A program made the translations under genes and the position numbers. A stretch of DNA of 17,244 nucleotides from an uncultured Eubacteriales bacterium (GTDB taxonomy: Bacteria; Bacillota; Clostridia; Oscillospirales; Acutalibacteraceae), in the NCBI GenBank assembly GCA_948823415.1, contig CAQKRU010000019.1, positions 1 to 17,244 of the forward strand, written 5' to 3'. Positions within the stretch are counted from its first letter, which is position 1, and each line of letters starts with the position of its first letter. The notes under the pieces were generated by a model. That model ran no database searches. It was given only the letters and a program-made list of their open reading frames with translations, and was not told the origin of the DNA. Of this stretch, positions 1-7,724 are shown piece by piece.

Positions 1-188
1 AGGCTACTGATATTATGATCCACGCTGACCATATTGTTAAGACTAAGAAAAAGCTGAATGAAATATTGTCCGAGAGAACTGGCCAGCCGATTGACATTGT
101 TGCTAGGGATACTGAGCGCGACAACTTTATGACGGCTGAAAAGGCCAAAGAGTACGGGATTGTTGACCAGGTTATTTTTAAAAGATAG
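1..188 (+). CDS. clpP: ATP-dependent Clp protease proteolytic subunit ClpP (3' end only)
   Basis: The first 188 bases, read in frame from base 3, encode about 61 C-terminal residues ending in a TAG stop. The segment carries the motif ARDTERDNFMTAEKAKEYG, typical of the ClpP C-terminus; in the family this RDTxRD stretch contains the Asp of the Ser-His-Asp triad. The catalytic Ser and His lie upstream, outside the window. ClpP forms a double heptameric serine-protease barrel in the cytoplasm, fed by an AAA+ unfoldase, and the unfoldase gene clpX starts 16 nt downstream, so the two are almost certainly co-transcribed. The gene looks intact as far as it can be seen. Confidence 0.93.
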   Translation, partial: ATDIMIHADHIVKTKKKLNEILSERTGQPIDIVARDTERDNFMTAEKAKEYGIVDQVIFKR

Positions 189-204
189 GAATTGGTGATG
201 GTTT

Positions 205-1539
205 ATGTCTACAAAGGATGAAAATAGGGAAAAGAACATTTGCTGTTCTTTTTGTAATAAGCCTCAGGAGCAGGCGACGAAACTTATTGCGGGGCCGGGC
301 GTTTACATCTGCGATGAGTGCGTTTCTTTGTGCCTTTCTATCCTTGAGGATGAGCTTTTGAAAAAAGATCAAGATCATAAAGATAAATTTTCGACGGATG
401 AGGTTAACTTGCTGCGTCCTAAGGAAATTAAGGCTATTTTAGATGAATATGTTATTGGGCAGGAGACGGCTAAAGTTGCGCTTTCTGTCGCGGTTTATAA
501 TCATTATAAACGGATATATTTTGGAAATAGCGACAAAGATAACGACGATACGGTTGAATTGAAGAAGAGTAATGTTTTGCTGTTGGGGCCAACAGGCGTG
601 GGAAAGACGCTTTTGGCGCAGACTTTGGCGCGAGCTTTGAATGTGCCTTTTGCTATTGCTGACGCGACTACTTTGACTGAGGCTGGATACGTTGGCGAAG
701 ACGTTGAAAATATTCTTTTGAGGCTGATTCAGGCGGCCGATTTTGACATTGAACGAGCTGAGCGCGGGATTATTTATATTGATGAGCTTGACAAAATTGC
801 GAGGAAGTCCGAGAATCCTTCTATAACTCGGGATGTTAGCGGTGAAGGTGTTCAGCAGGCTCTTTTGAAGATTTTGGAGGGCACTGTTTCTAATGTGCCG
901 CCACAGGGCGGGCGGAAGCATCCTCAGCAGGAGTTTATTCATATTAACACTGCGAATATTTTGTTTATTTGCGGTGGCGCTTTTGACGGGCTTGAAAAAA
1001 TCGTTGAAAAGCGCATGGGATCCTCTAGTATGGGCTTTGGCGCCGATGTTAAGACTAAAAAAGAGCTAAATTCTACTAAATGGATGCAGGACGTTTTGCC
1101 GCATGACTTGGTTAAGTACGGGCTTATTCCGGAGCTTGTTGGCCGTTTGCCTGTGATTACGGCTCTTAATGGTCTTGACAAAGAGGCTTTGGTCCGGATT
1201 TTGAAGGAGCCGAAGAATTCACTATTGAAGCAGTATCAGAAGTTGTTTTCGCTCGACAAAGTGGAGCTTGTTTTTGAGGATAAAGCTTTGGAGGCCGTTG
1301 CGCAGAAGGCTCTTGACAGAAGCACCGGAGCTAGGGGTTTGCGGGCGATTATGGAGGAGATTTTGTCCGAATTAATGTACGAAGTGCCGAGTGACCATAC
1401 CATAGAAAGGGTTATAATAACCGACAAAACCGTTAACGGCAAGGCAAAGGCTGAGATTGTTCGAGACAAAAGCCGCGTACCGTTTAATATTACGGTGAAT
1501 GAGGGCTCTTTGGACAAAGGCAAAAGTTCTGTTTCGTAA
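205..1539 (+). CDS. clpX: ATP-dependent Clp protease ATP-binding subunit ClpX
   Basis: This encodes a 444-residue AAA+ unfoldase that recognises, unfolds and threads substrates into ClpP. The N-terminal zinc-binding domain has C14-x2-C17 and C36-x2-C39. The Walker A motif GPTGVGKT is at residues 128-135 and Walker B IDEL includes D193-E194. The pore loop GYVG, the RKH loop (GGRKHPQQ) and the sensor-2 region STGARGLRAIME are all present. The loop that docks on ClpP reads MGF (276-278) where IGF is usual. Length is slightly above the family's usual 410-430, from a charged C-terminal tail. The ATG at 205 is chosen because it begins just before the zinc finger; its Shine-Dalgarno is weak (AGGA at 187-190, GGTGATGG closer), so translational coupling to clpP is plausible. 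It lies directly downstream of clpP and upstream of engB. Confidence 0.97.
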   Translation: MSTKDENREKNICCSFCNKPQEQATKLIAGPGVYICDECVSLCLSILEDELLKKDQDHKDKFSTDEVNLLRPKEIKAILDEYVIGQETAKVALSVAVYNHYKRIYFGNSDKDNDDTVELKKSNVLLLGPTGVGKTLLAQTLARALNVPFAIADATTLTEAGYVGEDVENILLRLIQAADFDIERAERGIIYIDELDKIARKSENPSITRDVSGEGVQQALLKILEGTVSNVPPQGGRKHPQQEFIHINTANILFICGGAFDGLEKIVEKRMGSSSMGFGADVKTKKELNSTKWMQDVLPHDLVKYGLIPELVGRLPVITALNGLDKEALVRILKEPKNSLLKQYQKLFSLDKVELVFEDKALEAVAQKALDRSTGARGLRAIMEEILSELMYEVPSDHTIERVIITDKTVNGKAKAEIVRDKSRVPFNITVNEGSLDKGKSSVS

Positions 1540-1579
1540 TTTTAAAATTTTGCAAAAGACTAGTATTGATGAGGGTTAT

Positions 1580-2176
1580 ATGGATTTTAATCGCACTATT
1601 TTTGAAGCCTCTTTTTTTAAGAAAGATCAGCTTAAAGACTCAACCTGTCCGGAGATTGTTTTTTCGGGCCGCTCTAATGTGGGCAAATCTTCCCTTATAA
1701 ATAAGCTTGCGAACAGAAAGTCGCTTGCTAGGGTTAGCTCTAAGCCCGGCAAAACGGGATCTATAAATTTTTATAGGGTAAACGATCATTTGAGGCTGGT
1801 TGATTTGCCCGGATATGGCTACGCGAAGGTTTCTATGCAAGAAAAGGCTCGCTGGGCCGACTTGGTTGAGGGTTACTTTAATAGCGGCAGAAAAATTTCT
1901 CTTGTTGTGCAGGTTGTAGATATGTGCCACAGTCCGACGGCCAACGACCTTGATATGACTAATTTCTTGCGTAGCAAGGGCTTTCCTTTTATAATTGTTT
2001 TAACCAAAAGCGACAAATTGAGCAAAACTGAGCGGGAGAATCGCTTTGCTAGTTTGGAGGCGGACTTTCCTTTTGACTGCTTTGAGGATATTAATTTTGT
2101 GACATTTTCTTCTATTACGGGCGAGGGCGTCGCTGAACTTGGCTCTATAATTGAGTCCGCTGCTAAGAATAATTGA
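1580..2176 (+). CDS. engB: Ribosome biogenesis GTP-binding protein YsxC/EngB
   Basis: This is a 198-residue TRAFAC-class GTPase of the EngB/YsxC/YihA family, needed for late assembly of the large ribosomal subunit. The G motifs are in order: G1 GRSNVGKS (30-37), a KPGKT segment in the G2 region (55-59), G3 DLPGYG (75-80), G4 TKSD (142-145) and G5 SSITG (177-181). The reading frame is open upstream to 1499, but the ATG at 1580 is chosen because GAGGG at 1571-1575 lies five bases before it and the protein then starts at the usual point ahead of the G1 motif. It follows clpX by 40 nt with no terminator between, so it is probably in the clp operon. In Bacillus lon genes separate clpX from engB; here none does. 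Confidence 0.94.
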   Translation: MDFNRTIFEASFFKKDQLKDSTCPEIVFSGRSNVGKSSLINKLANRKSLARVSSKPGKTGSINFYRVNDHLRLVDLPGYGYAKVSMQEKARWADLVEGYFNSGRKISLVVQVVDMCHSPTANDLDMTNFLRSKGFPFIIVLTKSDKLSKTERENRFASLEADFPFDCFEDINFVTFSSITGEGVAELGSIIESAAKNN

Positions 2177-2200
2177 TAAAATTTAAATATGTGCCTGAAA

Positions 2201-2233
2201 AAAGCCCAAGCTTTTCATATTTGCTTGAGCTTT
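2201..2233. terminator. Bidirectional terminator between engB and rodA
   Basis: An inverted repeat pairs AAAGCCCAAGC (2201-2211) with GCTTGAGCTTT (2223-2233) with one mismatch and an 11-nt loop. A-rich and T-rich flanks on either side give a U-tract in both directions, which fits a terminator shared by the convergent genes engB (plus) and rodA (minus). The rodA stop codon directly abuts the hairpin. Confidence 0.75.
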
Positions 2234-3391
2234 TTATATTTCTTCGTACATTTCGTCGCTGATGTTATCGTCGTGCTGCTGCATAAATACGCTTTGAACT
2301 AGCCCGACTCCAAGGTAAAGGCAGGCCGAAGACGATCCACCTGCGCTAAAAAATGGCAATGTAACGCCGATTACAGGAAGTGCGCTAAGACACATTCCTA
2401 GGTTGAAAATGGTTTGAGAGGCGATTAGACCGAAAAATCCAAAACAGATGTAGGTTCCAAGGCAGTCCGACGCCAACAGCGCTATTTTTAGTGTTCGAAA
2501 CAGCATAAAAAGTATTAGCAAAATGACGACACAGCAGCCGATAAATCCCAGCTCTTCGCCAACTGCAGAAAAAATAAAGTCGCTTTCCTGAATAGGCACA
2601 GAATTGCTTCCGACGCGAGGGCCGTTAAACAGCCCCTGGCCCCAAATTTTCCCTGATCCTATCGAGATTTTTCCTTGAATTTGCTGAAACCCGGTGTTAA
2701 GCGGATCTGCTTCGGGATTTATTTGGTTGATGATTCGCTGCTTTTGATAGTCGGCAAAAATGTAATTCCACAAAATCGGGATCGAGAGAATGATTGCAAC
2801 GAAGCCGGCCAAAAAATATCGCAGCTGAACCCCGGCCGCAAAGGCCATTGACAAAAACATGCAGAAAAAGATTATCGCCGCGCCGTCGTCGCCTTGCAGG
2901 TGCGTTAGGGCGATTGGGACCAGAGCATGCGCGCCCAAAAGGGACACGTTTAGGAGCGATTTTAGCTCATTTTTTTCTTTTAAGACAGACAGGTGTTTAG
3001 AAAAGGTAATCATAAAGCCGATTTTCGCAAGTTCTGAAGGCTGAAACGAGACTCCACCGGGAAGTTTGATCCATGCCCGTGCGTCTATGCCCGAATTTCC
3101 GGTCACTGCCGTGCCAAAAATCAAAGTGAAAATTATCAACAAAATGCAGACAGCTGCCACGATGGGGTAGTGCTTTGCGATTATCCTGTAGTCGGACTTT
3201 GTTATTATAAACGCAGCGAGGTAACCCAGAATGATCGCGATCAGCTGAGTTTTAAAATAGCTAAAGCTAGACGTTCTCGAAACACTAAGCAAAAAAATTA
3301 GCGAAAGAGCCGATATAGAAAACGAAATCGCCCAAAAAATTTTATCTGTACGGGTAAAATAGTTCCTGGTTTTGTCTAAAAACTTCTGCAT
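2234..3391 (-). CDS. rodA: Rod shape-determining protein RodA (SEDS peptidoglycan polymerase)
   Basis: This is a 385-residue polytopic membrane protein of the SEDS family, which polymerises glycan strands from lipid II during cell elongation with a class B PBP partner. Recognisable family segments are DARAWIKLPGG followed by FQPSELAKIG, GSGKIWGQG, and ESDFIFSAVGEELGFIG, whose Asp (D271) matches the essential SEDS aspartate. The C-terminal LPVIGVTLPFF (338-348) is followed by SAGGSS, where SYGGSS is usual. RodA is favoured over FtsW because of the GSG..WGQG and PVIGV..PF signatures. The frame is open 25 codons further upstream, but the ATG at 3391 is chosen: AGAGGTGGG lies six bases before it, and a strong promoter at 3411-3439 lies between the two candidate starts, so the longer form would not be made from that transcript. 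The gene stands alone in its orientation. Confidence 0.93.
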   Translation of the reverse strand: MQKFLDKTRNYFTRTDKIFWAISFSISALSLIFLLSVSRTSSFSYFKTQLIAIILGYLAAFIITKSDYRIIAKHYPIVAAVCILLIIFTLIFGTAVTGNSGIDARAWIKLPGGVSFQPSELAKIGFMITFSKHLSVLKEKNELKSLLNVSLLGAHALVPIALTHLQGDDGAAIIFFCMFLSMAFAAGVQLRYFLAGFVAIILSIPILWNYIFADYQKQRIINQINPEADPLNTGFQQIQGKISIGSGKIWGQGLFNGPRVGSNSVPIQESDFIFSAVGEELGFIGCCVVILLILFMLFRTLKIALLASDCLGTYICFGFFGLIASQTIFNLGMCLSALPVIGVTLPFFSAGGSSSACLYLGVGLVQSVFMQQHDDNISDEMYEEI

Positions 3392-3410
3392 GAGCCCACC
3401 TCTTTCACTA

Positions 3411-3439
3411 ATTATATTATGATTGGGGCGCAAGTTCAA
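3411..3439 (-). promoter_or_regulatory. Sigma-A-type promoter for rodA
   Basis: On the minus strand there is a -35 TTGAAC (3439-3434), a 17-nt spacer and a -10 TATAAT (3416-3411). Transcription should start about 13-15 nt before the RBS-ATG unit of rodA at 3391. The near-consensus boxes and exact 17-nt spacing make this a confident call by inspection, and it fixes the rodA start. Confidence 0.8.
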
Positions 3440-3460
3440 GCGGAAACTTCGGCGATTTGC

Positions 3461-3489
3461 TTTCAAAATGTTTGCAAGTGTGGTATAAT
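3461..3489 (+). promoter_or_regulatory. Promoter for the fhs operon (extended -10)
   Basis: A perfect TATAAT at 3484-3489 is preceded by TGG, giving an extended -10 (TGGTATAAT). A weak -35, TTTCAA, lies at 3461-3466 with a 17-nt spacer. It lies about 30 nt upstream of the fhs start and diverges from the rodA promoter, with only about 20 nt between the two -35 regions. Confidence 0.72.
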
Positions 3490-3521
3490 TTTTTCAAATT
3501 TAATAAAGGACGGAAAACCAA

Positions 3522-5189
3522 ATGCTAACAGACATTGAAATAGCACAAAAGTCCGACATACGGCCGATTGTGGAGATCGCAAAAAAATTGGAAATAAACG
3601 ACGATGAAATTGAATTTTATGGAAAATACAAAGCTAAGCTTAACGACGCGCTTTTGGAGAGGTTAAAAAATAAAAAAGACGGCAAATTAGTTTTGGTCAC
3701 AGCCATAAACCCCACGCCAGCGGGGGAGGGCAAAACCACAACCACCATAGGTCTTGGCCAGGCCACGGCGAAAATCGGGAAAAGCGCTATCATTGCCCTT
3801 CGGGAGCCTTCGCTTGGACCTGTTTTTGGCGTAAAGGGCGGTGCGGCCGGCGGCGGATACTCTCAAGTTTTGCCCATGGAAGACATAAACCTCCATTTTA
3901 CCGGGGACATGCATGCCATAACCAGTGCAAACAACCTGCTCTGCGCGCTTTTGGACAATCACTTGCAGCAGGGGAATCGATTAAATATAGATCCGAGAAG
4001 AATTTTGATAAAACGATGCCTGGATATGAACGATAGGGCTTTGAGAAACATCGTGGTGGGCCTCGGCGGCAAAGTCAACGGCGTTCCGCGAGAAGACGGC
4101 TTTATTATAACGGTCGCAAGCGAGGTTATGGCGATTTTGTGCCTGGCAACTGACCTTGCTGACTTAAAAGAGCGACTTGGCCGGATTTTGATAGCTTATA
4201 ATTATGACGAAGAGCCGGTTTACGCAAAAGACATAAACGCAAACGGCGCAATGGCGGTGCTCTTAAGAGAAGCATTTAAGCCAAACCTCATACAGACGCT
4301 AGAGGGAACCCCTGCGATCATGCACGGCGGGCCATTTGCCAACATCGCGCACGGATGCAACTCTGTTAAGGCGACCAAACTTGCCCTGAAGCTGGCGGAT
4401 TATTGCGTAACGGAGGCCGGATTTGGCTCGGACTTGGGCGCAGAAAAATTTTTCGATATAAAATGCAGATTTGCGAGCTTGAAGCCTAGCGCGATTGTGG
4501 TTGTGGCGACGGTGCGGGCTTTAAAGTACAATGGCGGCGTGGCAAAAAACGACCTAAAGGCCGAGAATTTGGACGCTTTGAAAAAGGGGATAGCCAACCT
4601 TGGCGCGCATGTGCGAAACATGCAGAAGTTTGCGGTTCCTGTCGTCGTGGCCATAAATAAATTCGGGGCGGACAGCGACAAGGAGCTTGATTACATAAAG
4701 CAATACTGCTTTGATTTAGGTGTGAATTTTGCGCTTTCGGAAGTTTTTGAAAAAGGCGGCGACGGTGGAGTAGCCCTAGCCGAGGCTGTTTGTACTGCGG
4801 CCGAGAAGGAATCTGACTTTAAAGTTTTGTACGATGAGAATTTGCCGATAAAAGAGAAGATAGAGATCGTTGCAAAGCAGATATACGGCGCGGACGGCGT
4901 GGTTTACACTGACGCTGCGAATAAATCGATAGAAGCTGTCAACGCCATAAATGCTGACAAGATGCCGGTTTGCATCGCTAAAACTCAATATTCTTTCTCG
5001 GACGACCCTAAACTTTTGGGCGCGCCTTCTGGATTTAACATCACGGTTAAGGACGTGAAAGTCTCCAACGGAGCGGGCTTTATCGTTGTTTTCACTGGAG
5101 ACATCATGACTATGCCTGGATTGCCGAAGATTCCGGCGGCAGAGAAGATTGATATTGGCGAAGATGGCACTGTATCTGGGCTTTTCTGA
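3522..5189 (+). CDS. fhs: Formate--tetrahydrofolate ligase
   Basis: This 555-residue cytoplasmic enzyme makes 10-formyl-tetrahydrofolate from formate, ATP and tetrahydrofolate, supplying one-carbon units for purines and formyl-Met. The P-loop-like TPAGEGKT is at residues 65-72, followed by the glycine-rich FGVKGGAAGGGYSQV segment and DINLHFTGDMHA, all hallmarks of the family. Later segments such as GGPFANIAHGCNS and TEAGFGSDLGAEKFFDIKC are also diagnostic, and the length is standard. The RBS AAAGGA (about 3505-3510) is well placed for the ATG. It is the first gene after the promoter at 3461-3489, and tsaE follows after only 30 nt with no terminator, so it probably heads the operon. No folD or other Wood-Ljungdahl genes are in the window. 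Confidence 0.97.
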   Translation: MLTDIEIAQKSDIRPIVEIAKKLEINDDEIEFYGKYKAKLNDALLERLKNKKDGKLVLVTAINPTPAGEGKTTTTIGLGQATAKIGKSAIIALREPSLGPVFGVKGGAAGGGYSQVLPMEDINLHFTGDMHAITSANNLLCALLDNHLQQGNRLNIDPRRILIKRCLDMNDRALRNIVVGLGGKVNGVPREDGFIITVASEVMAILCLATDLADLKERLGRILIAYNYDEEPVYAKDINANGAMAVLLREAFKPNLIQTLEGTPAIMHGGPFANIAHGCNSVKATKLALKLADYCVTEAGFGSDLGAEKFFDIKCRFASLKPSAIVVVATVRALKYNGGVAKNDLKAENLDALKKGIANLGAHVRNMQKFAVPVVVAINKFGADSDKELDYIKQYCFDLGVNFALSEVFEKGGDGGVALAEAVCTAAEKESDFKVLYDENLPIKEKIEIVAKQIYGADGVVYTDAANKSIEAVNAINADKMPVCIAKTQYSFSDDPKLLGAPSGFNITVKDVKVSNGAGFIVVFTGDIMTMPGLPKIPAAEKIDIGEDGTVSGLF

Positions 5190-5202
5190 TTTTTTAAAAA
5201 GT

Positions 5203-5213
5203 GGGGGAGAAGG
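5203..5213 (+). promoter_or_regulatory. Ribosome binding site that selects the TTG start of tsaE
   Basis: The purine-rich GGGGGAGAAGG ends six bases before the TTG at 5220 and 15 bases before the next in-frame ATG at 5229. The spacing favours the TTG as the start codon of tsaE. Confidence 0.6.
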
Positions 5214-5219
5214 TTAATT

Positions 5220-5651
5220 TTGATTGAGATGATAAGCGAGTCCATTGAAAAGACCGAGAATATCGGCAGGGCTATTGCTGCAGAATTATCTGGGACAGAA
5301 GTCATCGCGCTTTTTGGAGAACTTGGTGCCGGCAAAACCGCCCTTACTCGCGGGATCTGCCAAGGCCTTAATGTGAAAGATAACGTCTGTAGCCCCACCT
5401 TTGCGATCGTCAACGAATACTGCGGAAAGTACAAGGTTTATCATTTTGATATGTACCGCGTTACGGGCATTGATGACCTCAGCTCTACCGGGTATTTCGA
5501 CTATATCGACACCGGGATTTTGATAATTGAGTGGAGCGAGAATATAAAAGAATTTCTGCCGGATGGCGCGATTATGGTGACGATAAAGTACGGTAAGGCA
5601 GAAAACGAGCGCGTGCTTACTTTTGACGGACTTGAAGGGATAGATGTTTAG
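5220..5651 (+). CDS. tsaE: tRNA threonylcarbamoyladenosine biosynthesis ATPase TsaE
   Basis: This is a 143-residue P-loop ATPase of the TsaE/YjeE family. With TsaB and TsaD it supports transfer of the threonylcarbamoyl group to A37 of ANN-decoding tRNAs. Walker A is GELGAGKT (33-40). Family signatures SPTFAIVNEY (58-67), HFDMYR (75-80) and IIEWSEN (102-108) follow in order. The TTG at 5220 is preferred from RBS spacing; an alternative is the ATG at 5229, three codons in. The stop codon TAG abuts the GTG start of tsaB without a single intervening base, so the two are translationally coupled. The partner TsaD is not in the window. Confidence 0.94.
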   Translation: MIEMISESIEKTENIGRAIAAELSGTEVIALFGELGAGKTALTRGICQGLNVKDNVCSPTFAIVNEYCGKYKVYHFDMYRVTGIDDLSSTGYFDYIDTGILIIEWSENIKEFLPDGAIMVTIKYGKAENERVLTFDGLEGIDV

Positions 5652-6371
5652 GTGAAGATTTTGGCTATTGATTCCTCGGCAGGGGCGGGGTCTGTCGCTA
5701 TAGTGGAGGACAAAACCTTGCTGGGCGAGGCGTTTGTTAACGTGGGGCTGACTCACAGCCAGACGTTGATGCCGATGGTTGCTGACCTTTTGAAGAACAC
5801 GGATATATCGCTTGAGGAGATCGATGCGTTTGCGGTGTCGGTTGGCCCTGGATCTTTTACTGGCTTGCGGATCGGGCTTGCGTCTATAAAGGGCATGGCT
5901 TTTGCTAATGACGCCCCCTGCATCGCGGTTTCTACCTTGCGTTCTATGACTTATAACTTTCTTTTTGAAGACGTGACGGTATGCGCCGCTATGGACGCGC
6001 ACTGCAATCAGCTTTATAGCGCCACTTTTGACGTATGTGCTGAAAAAATCACAAGGCTTACGCCGGATAGAGCGATTTCTATGGACAAACTTTGTGAGGA
6101 AATTTCCAAATTAGAAAAAAAAGTCGTTCTTGTTGGAGACGGAGCAGTTTTGTGCTATAATAAGGTTATATCGGATCTTGCTTTTAAAGGTAAAGAAATT
6201 TTCTTGGCGCCCGAGGGTAAGCGCTTTCAAAGGGCTAGTGGTGTCGCGTTTGCTGCTTTTGACGCTTATTTAAAAGACGGCAAAAACGCCCTGATTCGGG
6301 CCGAAGACTTGGTCCCTAAATATTTAAAGCTTTCTCAGGCTGAGCGAAACTTGGGCAAAAAAGCTTTTTAA
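5652..6371 (+). CDS. tsaB: tRNA threonylcarbamoyladenosine biosynthesis protein TsaB
   Basis: This 239-residue protein has the ASKHA (actin-like ATPase) fold. TsaB is the scaffold that dimerises with TsaD in the t6A synthase and has no catalytic site of its own. The N-terminus MKILAIDSSAGAGSVAI, the THSQTLMP segment (34-41) and GPGSFTGLRIG (65-75) are the classic TsaB signature. The start is GTG at 5652, directly after the tsaE stop, with GAAGGGA 11 nt upstream inside tsaE. The C-terminal half is divergent, as usual for TsaB. The upp gene follows after 18 nt. Confidence 0.94.
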   Translation: MKILAIDSSAGAGSVAIVEDKTLLGEAFVNVGLTHSQTLMPMVADLLKNTDISLEEIDAFAVSVGPGSFTGLRIGLASIKGMAFANDAPCIAVSTLRSMTYNFLFEDVTVCAAMDAHCNQLYSATFDVCAEKITRLTPDRAISMDKLCEEISKLEKKVVLVGDGAVLCYNKVISDLAFKGKEIFLAPEGKRFQRASGVAFAAFDAYLKDGKNALIRAEDLVPKYLKLSQAERNLGKKAF

Positions 6372-6389
6372 AAGGTCGTGGATATTTTT

Positions 6390-7022
6390 ATGAGTCAGCA
6401 GATTTTTGTTATGAATCATCCGCTTGTTAAGCATAAAATCTCGCTTTTGCGCGATAAATCTACCGGCGTGAAGGAATTTCGCGAGATGATCGGCGAAATC
6501 ACTATGCTTATGTGCTACGAGGCGACTAGAGACTTGCCTTTGAAGGAGGTTGAGATCGAGACGCCCGTGGCCATCGCTAAAACTCAAATTTTGTCGGGCC
6601 GGAAGATGGCTGTTATCCCGATTTTGAGGTCTGGAATCGGCATGGCGGACGGCGTTACAGCGCTTATTCCCGCTGCAAAAATTGGCCATATTGGTCTGTA
6701 CCGCGACCCGGAGACCTTTAAGCCCGTTAAGTATTACAGCAAGCTTCCGCGGGACATTAACGACAGGGACGTGATTGTGCTTGATTTGATGGTTGCAACG
6801 GGCGAGACCGCGGTGGAGGCGGTTAACATTATAAAGCAGGAGAATCCCAAGAGTATCAAGTTTATGAGCATAATCGCCTCCAGAACCGGCGCCGAGACTT
6901 TAACTTGCGCGCATTCGGACGTCCCTCTATACTGCGCAGCTCTTGACGAAGAGATTAACGAGCAGGGGTACATAATCCCTGGCATGGGAGACGCTGGCGA
7001 TCGGCTTTTTGGTACGAGATAA
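6390..7022 (+). CDS. upp: Uracil phosphoribosyltransferase, divergent PRPP loop
   Basis: This 210-residue protein matches uracil phosphoribosyltransferase, which makes UMP from uracil and PRPP in pyrimidine salvage. Family segments are NHPLVKHK near the start, LRSGIGMADG, IGHIGLYRDPETFKPVKYY, and the C-terminal uracil-binding stretch QGYIIPGMGDAGDRLFGT. The PRPP loop reads LDLMVATGETA from D132, where the family normally has DPMLATGGSA, and a later APEG-type turn reads SRTG. It may therefore be a divergent UPRT with altered kinetics. The frame extends to a GTG at 6378, but the ATG at 6390 fits the usual length and has GTGGA seven bases upstream. It lies 18 nt after tsaB. Confidence 0.88.
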   Translation: MSQQIFVMNHPLVKHKISLLRDKSTGVKEFREMIGEITMLMCYEATRDLPLKEVEIETPVAIAKTQILSGRKMAVIPILRSGIGMADGVTALIPAAKIGHIGLYRDPETFKPVKYYSKLPRDINDRDVIVLDLMVATGETAVEAVNIIKQENPKSIKFMSIIASRTGAETLTCAHSDVPLYCAALDEEINEQGYIIPGMGDAGDRLFGTR

Positions 7023-7064
7023 ATTTTCTATTTTGGAAAAATCTTTATAAGGAGGCTTGAAAAA

Positions 7065-7724
7065 ATGACAGCTGTTGCGATAGATGGCCCTGCAGGGGCG
7101 GGCAAAAGTACCATTGCTCGAGCGATTTCTAGAGAAATGTCGTTTGTTTATGTGGACACGGGCGCTCTGTACCGAGCTATTGGGCTTTATATGATAAAAA
7201 ATCGTATAGATGGCGATGAATCGATTGTTTCGGCTTTGAACAAGGTAAAAGTTGACTTAAAATTTGTTGATAACGAGCAAGAAATATTTTTGTGCGGAGA
7301 AGAAGTCTCTGGAGAAATTCGGACGCCCGAGGTCTCTATGATGGCATCGAGAGTTTCGGCGATTTTGGCGGTGAGAAAATTTTTGCTCGATTTGCAGAGA
7401 GATTTAGCAAAAAAAAATAATGTGATAATGGATGGCCGCGACATCGGTACGGTGATTTTGCCTGATGCGGATGTGAAAATATTTTTGACGGCATCTTTAG
7501 AAAAACGAGCCGAACGGCGATATAAAGAGATGCTGGAAAAAGGGCTTAACGTTACTTACGACGGGATTTTAAGCGACATCAAAAAAAGGGATTATGATGA
7601 TTCTCATAGAAAAGTCGCACCGTTAAAACCCGCAGCAGACGCTATTTTGGTAGATACTAGCGATTACAGCCTCGAGGAATCGATAAAGTTGGTTTTAGAC
7701 GTGATAAGAAAGAAATTAATATGA
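7065..7724 (+). CDS. cmk: Cytidylate kinase
   Basis: This 219-residue nucleoside monophosphate kinase phosphorylates CMP and dCMP with ATP. It has P-loop GPAGAGKST (8-16), DTGALYR (31-37, nucleotide-binding region), DGRDIGT (123-129), and the lid and C-terminal segments KRDYDDSHR and PLKPAADAILVDTS. Its length is typical for the stand-alone bacterial enzyme. A perfect AAGGAGG at 7049-7055 lies nine bases before the ATG. The gene ends in an ATGA overlap with plsC, so the pair is co-translated; a cmk-plsC pair is a common Bacillota arrangement. Confidence 0.97.
   Translation: MTAVAIDGPAGAGKSTIARAISREMSFVYVDTGALYRAIGLYMIKNRIDGDESIVSALNKVKVDLKFVDNEQEIFLCGEEVSGEIRTPEVSMMASRVSAILAVRKFLLDLQRDLAKKNNVIMDGRDIGTVILPDADVKIFLTASLEKRAERRYKEMLEKGLNVTYDGILSDIKKRDYDDSHRKVAPLKPAADAILVDTSDYSLEESIKLVLDVIRKKLI

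Noticed and set aside
439..942. 167-residue antisense frame inside clpX
   Set aside because: It is opposite to a strongly conserved gene, has no RBS and no recognisable domain; it is a by-product of the codon use of clpX.
3392..3466. 25-codon N-terminal extension of rodA
   Set aside because: The promoter lies inside this stretch, and the RBS fits the ATG at 3391, so the extension would not be transcribed from it.
5286..6002. 238-residue antisense frame over tsaE and tsaB
   Set aside because: It spans two conserved coupled genes on the opposite strand and has low-complexity basic composition typical of shadow frames.
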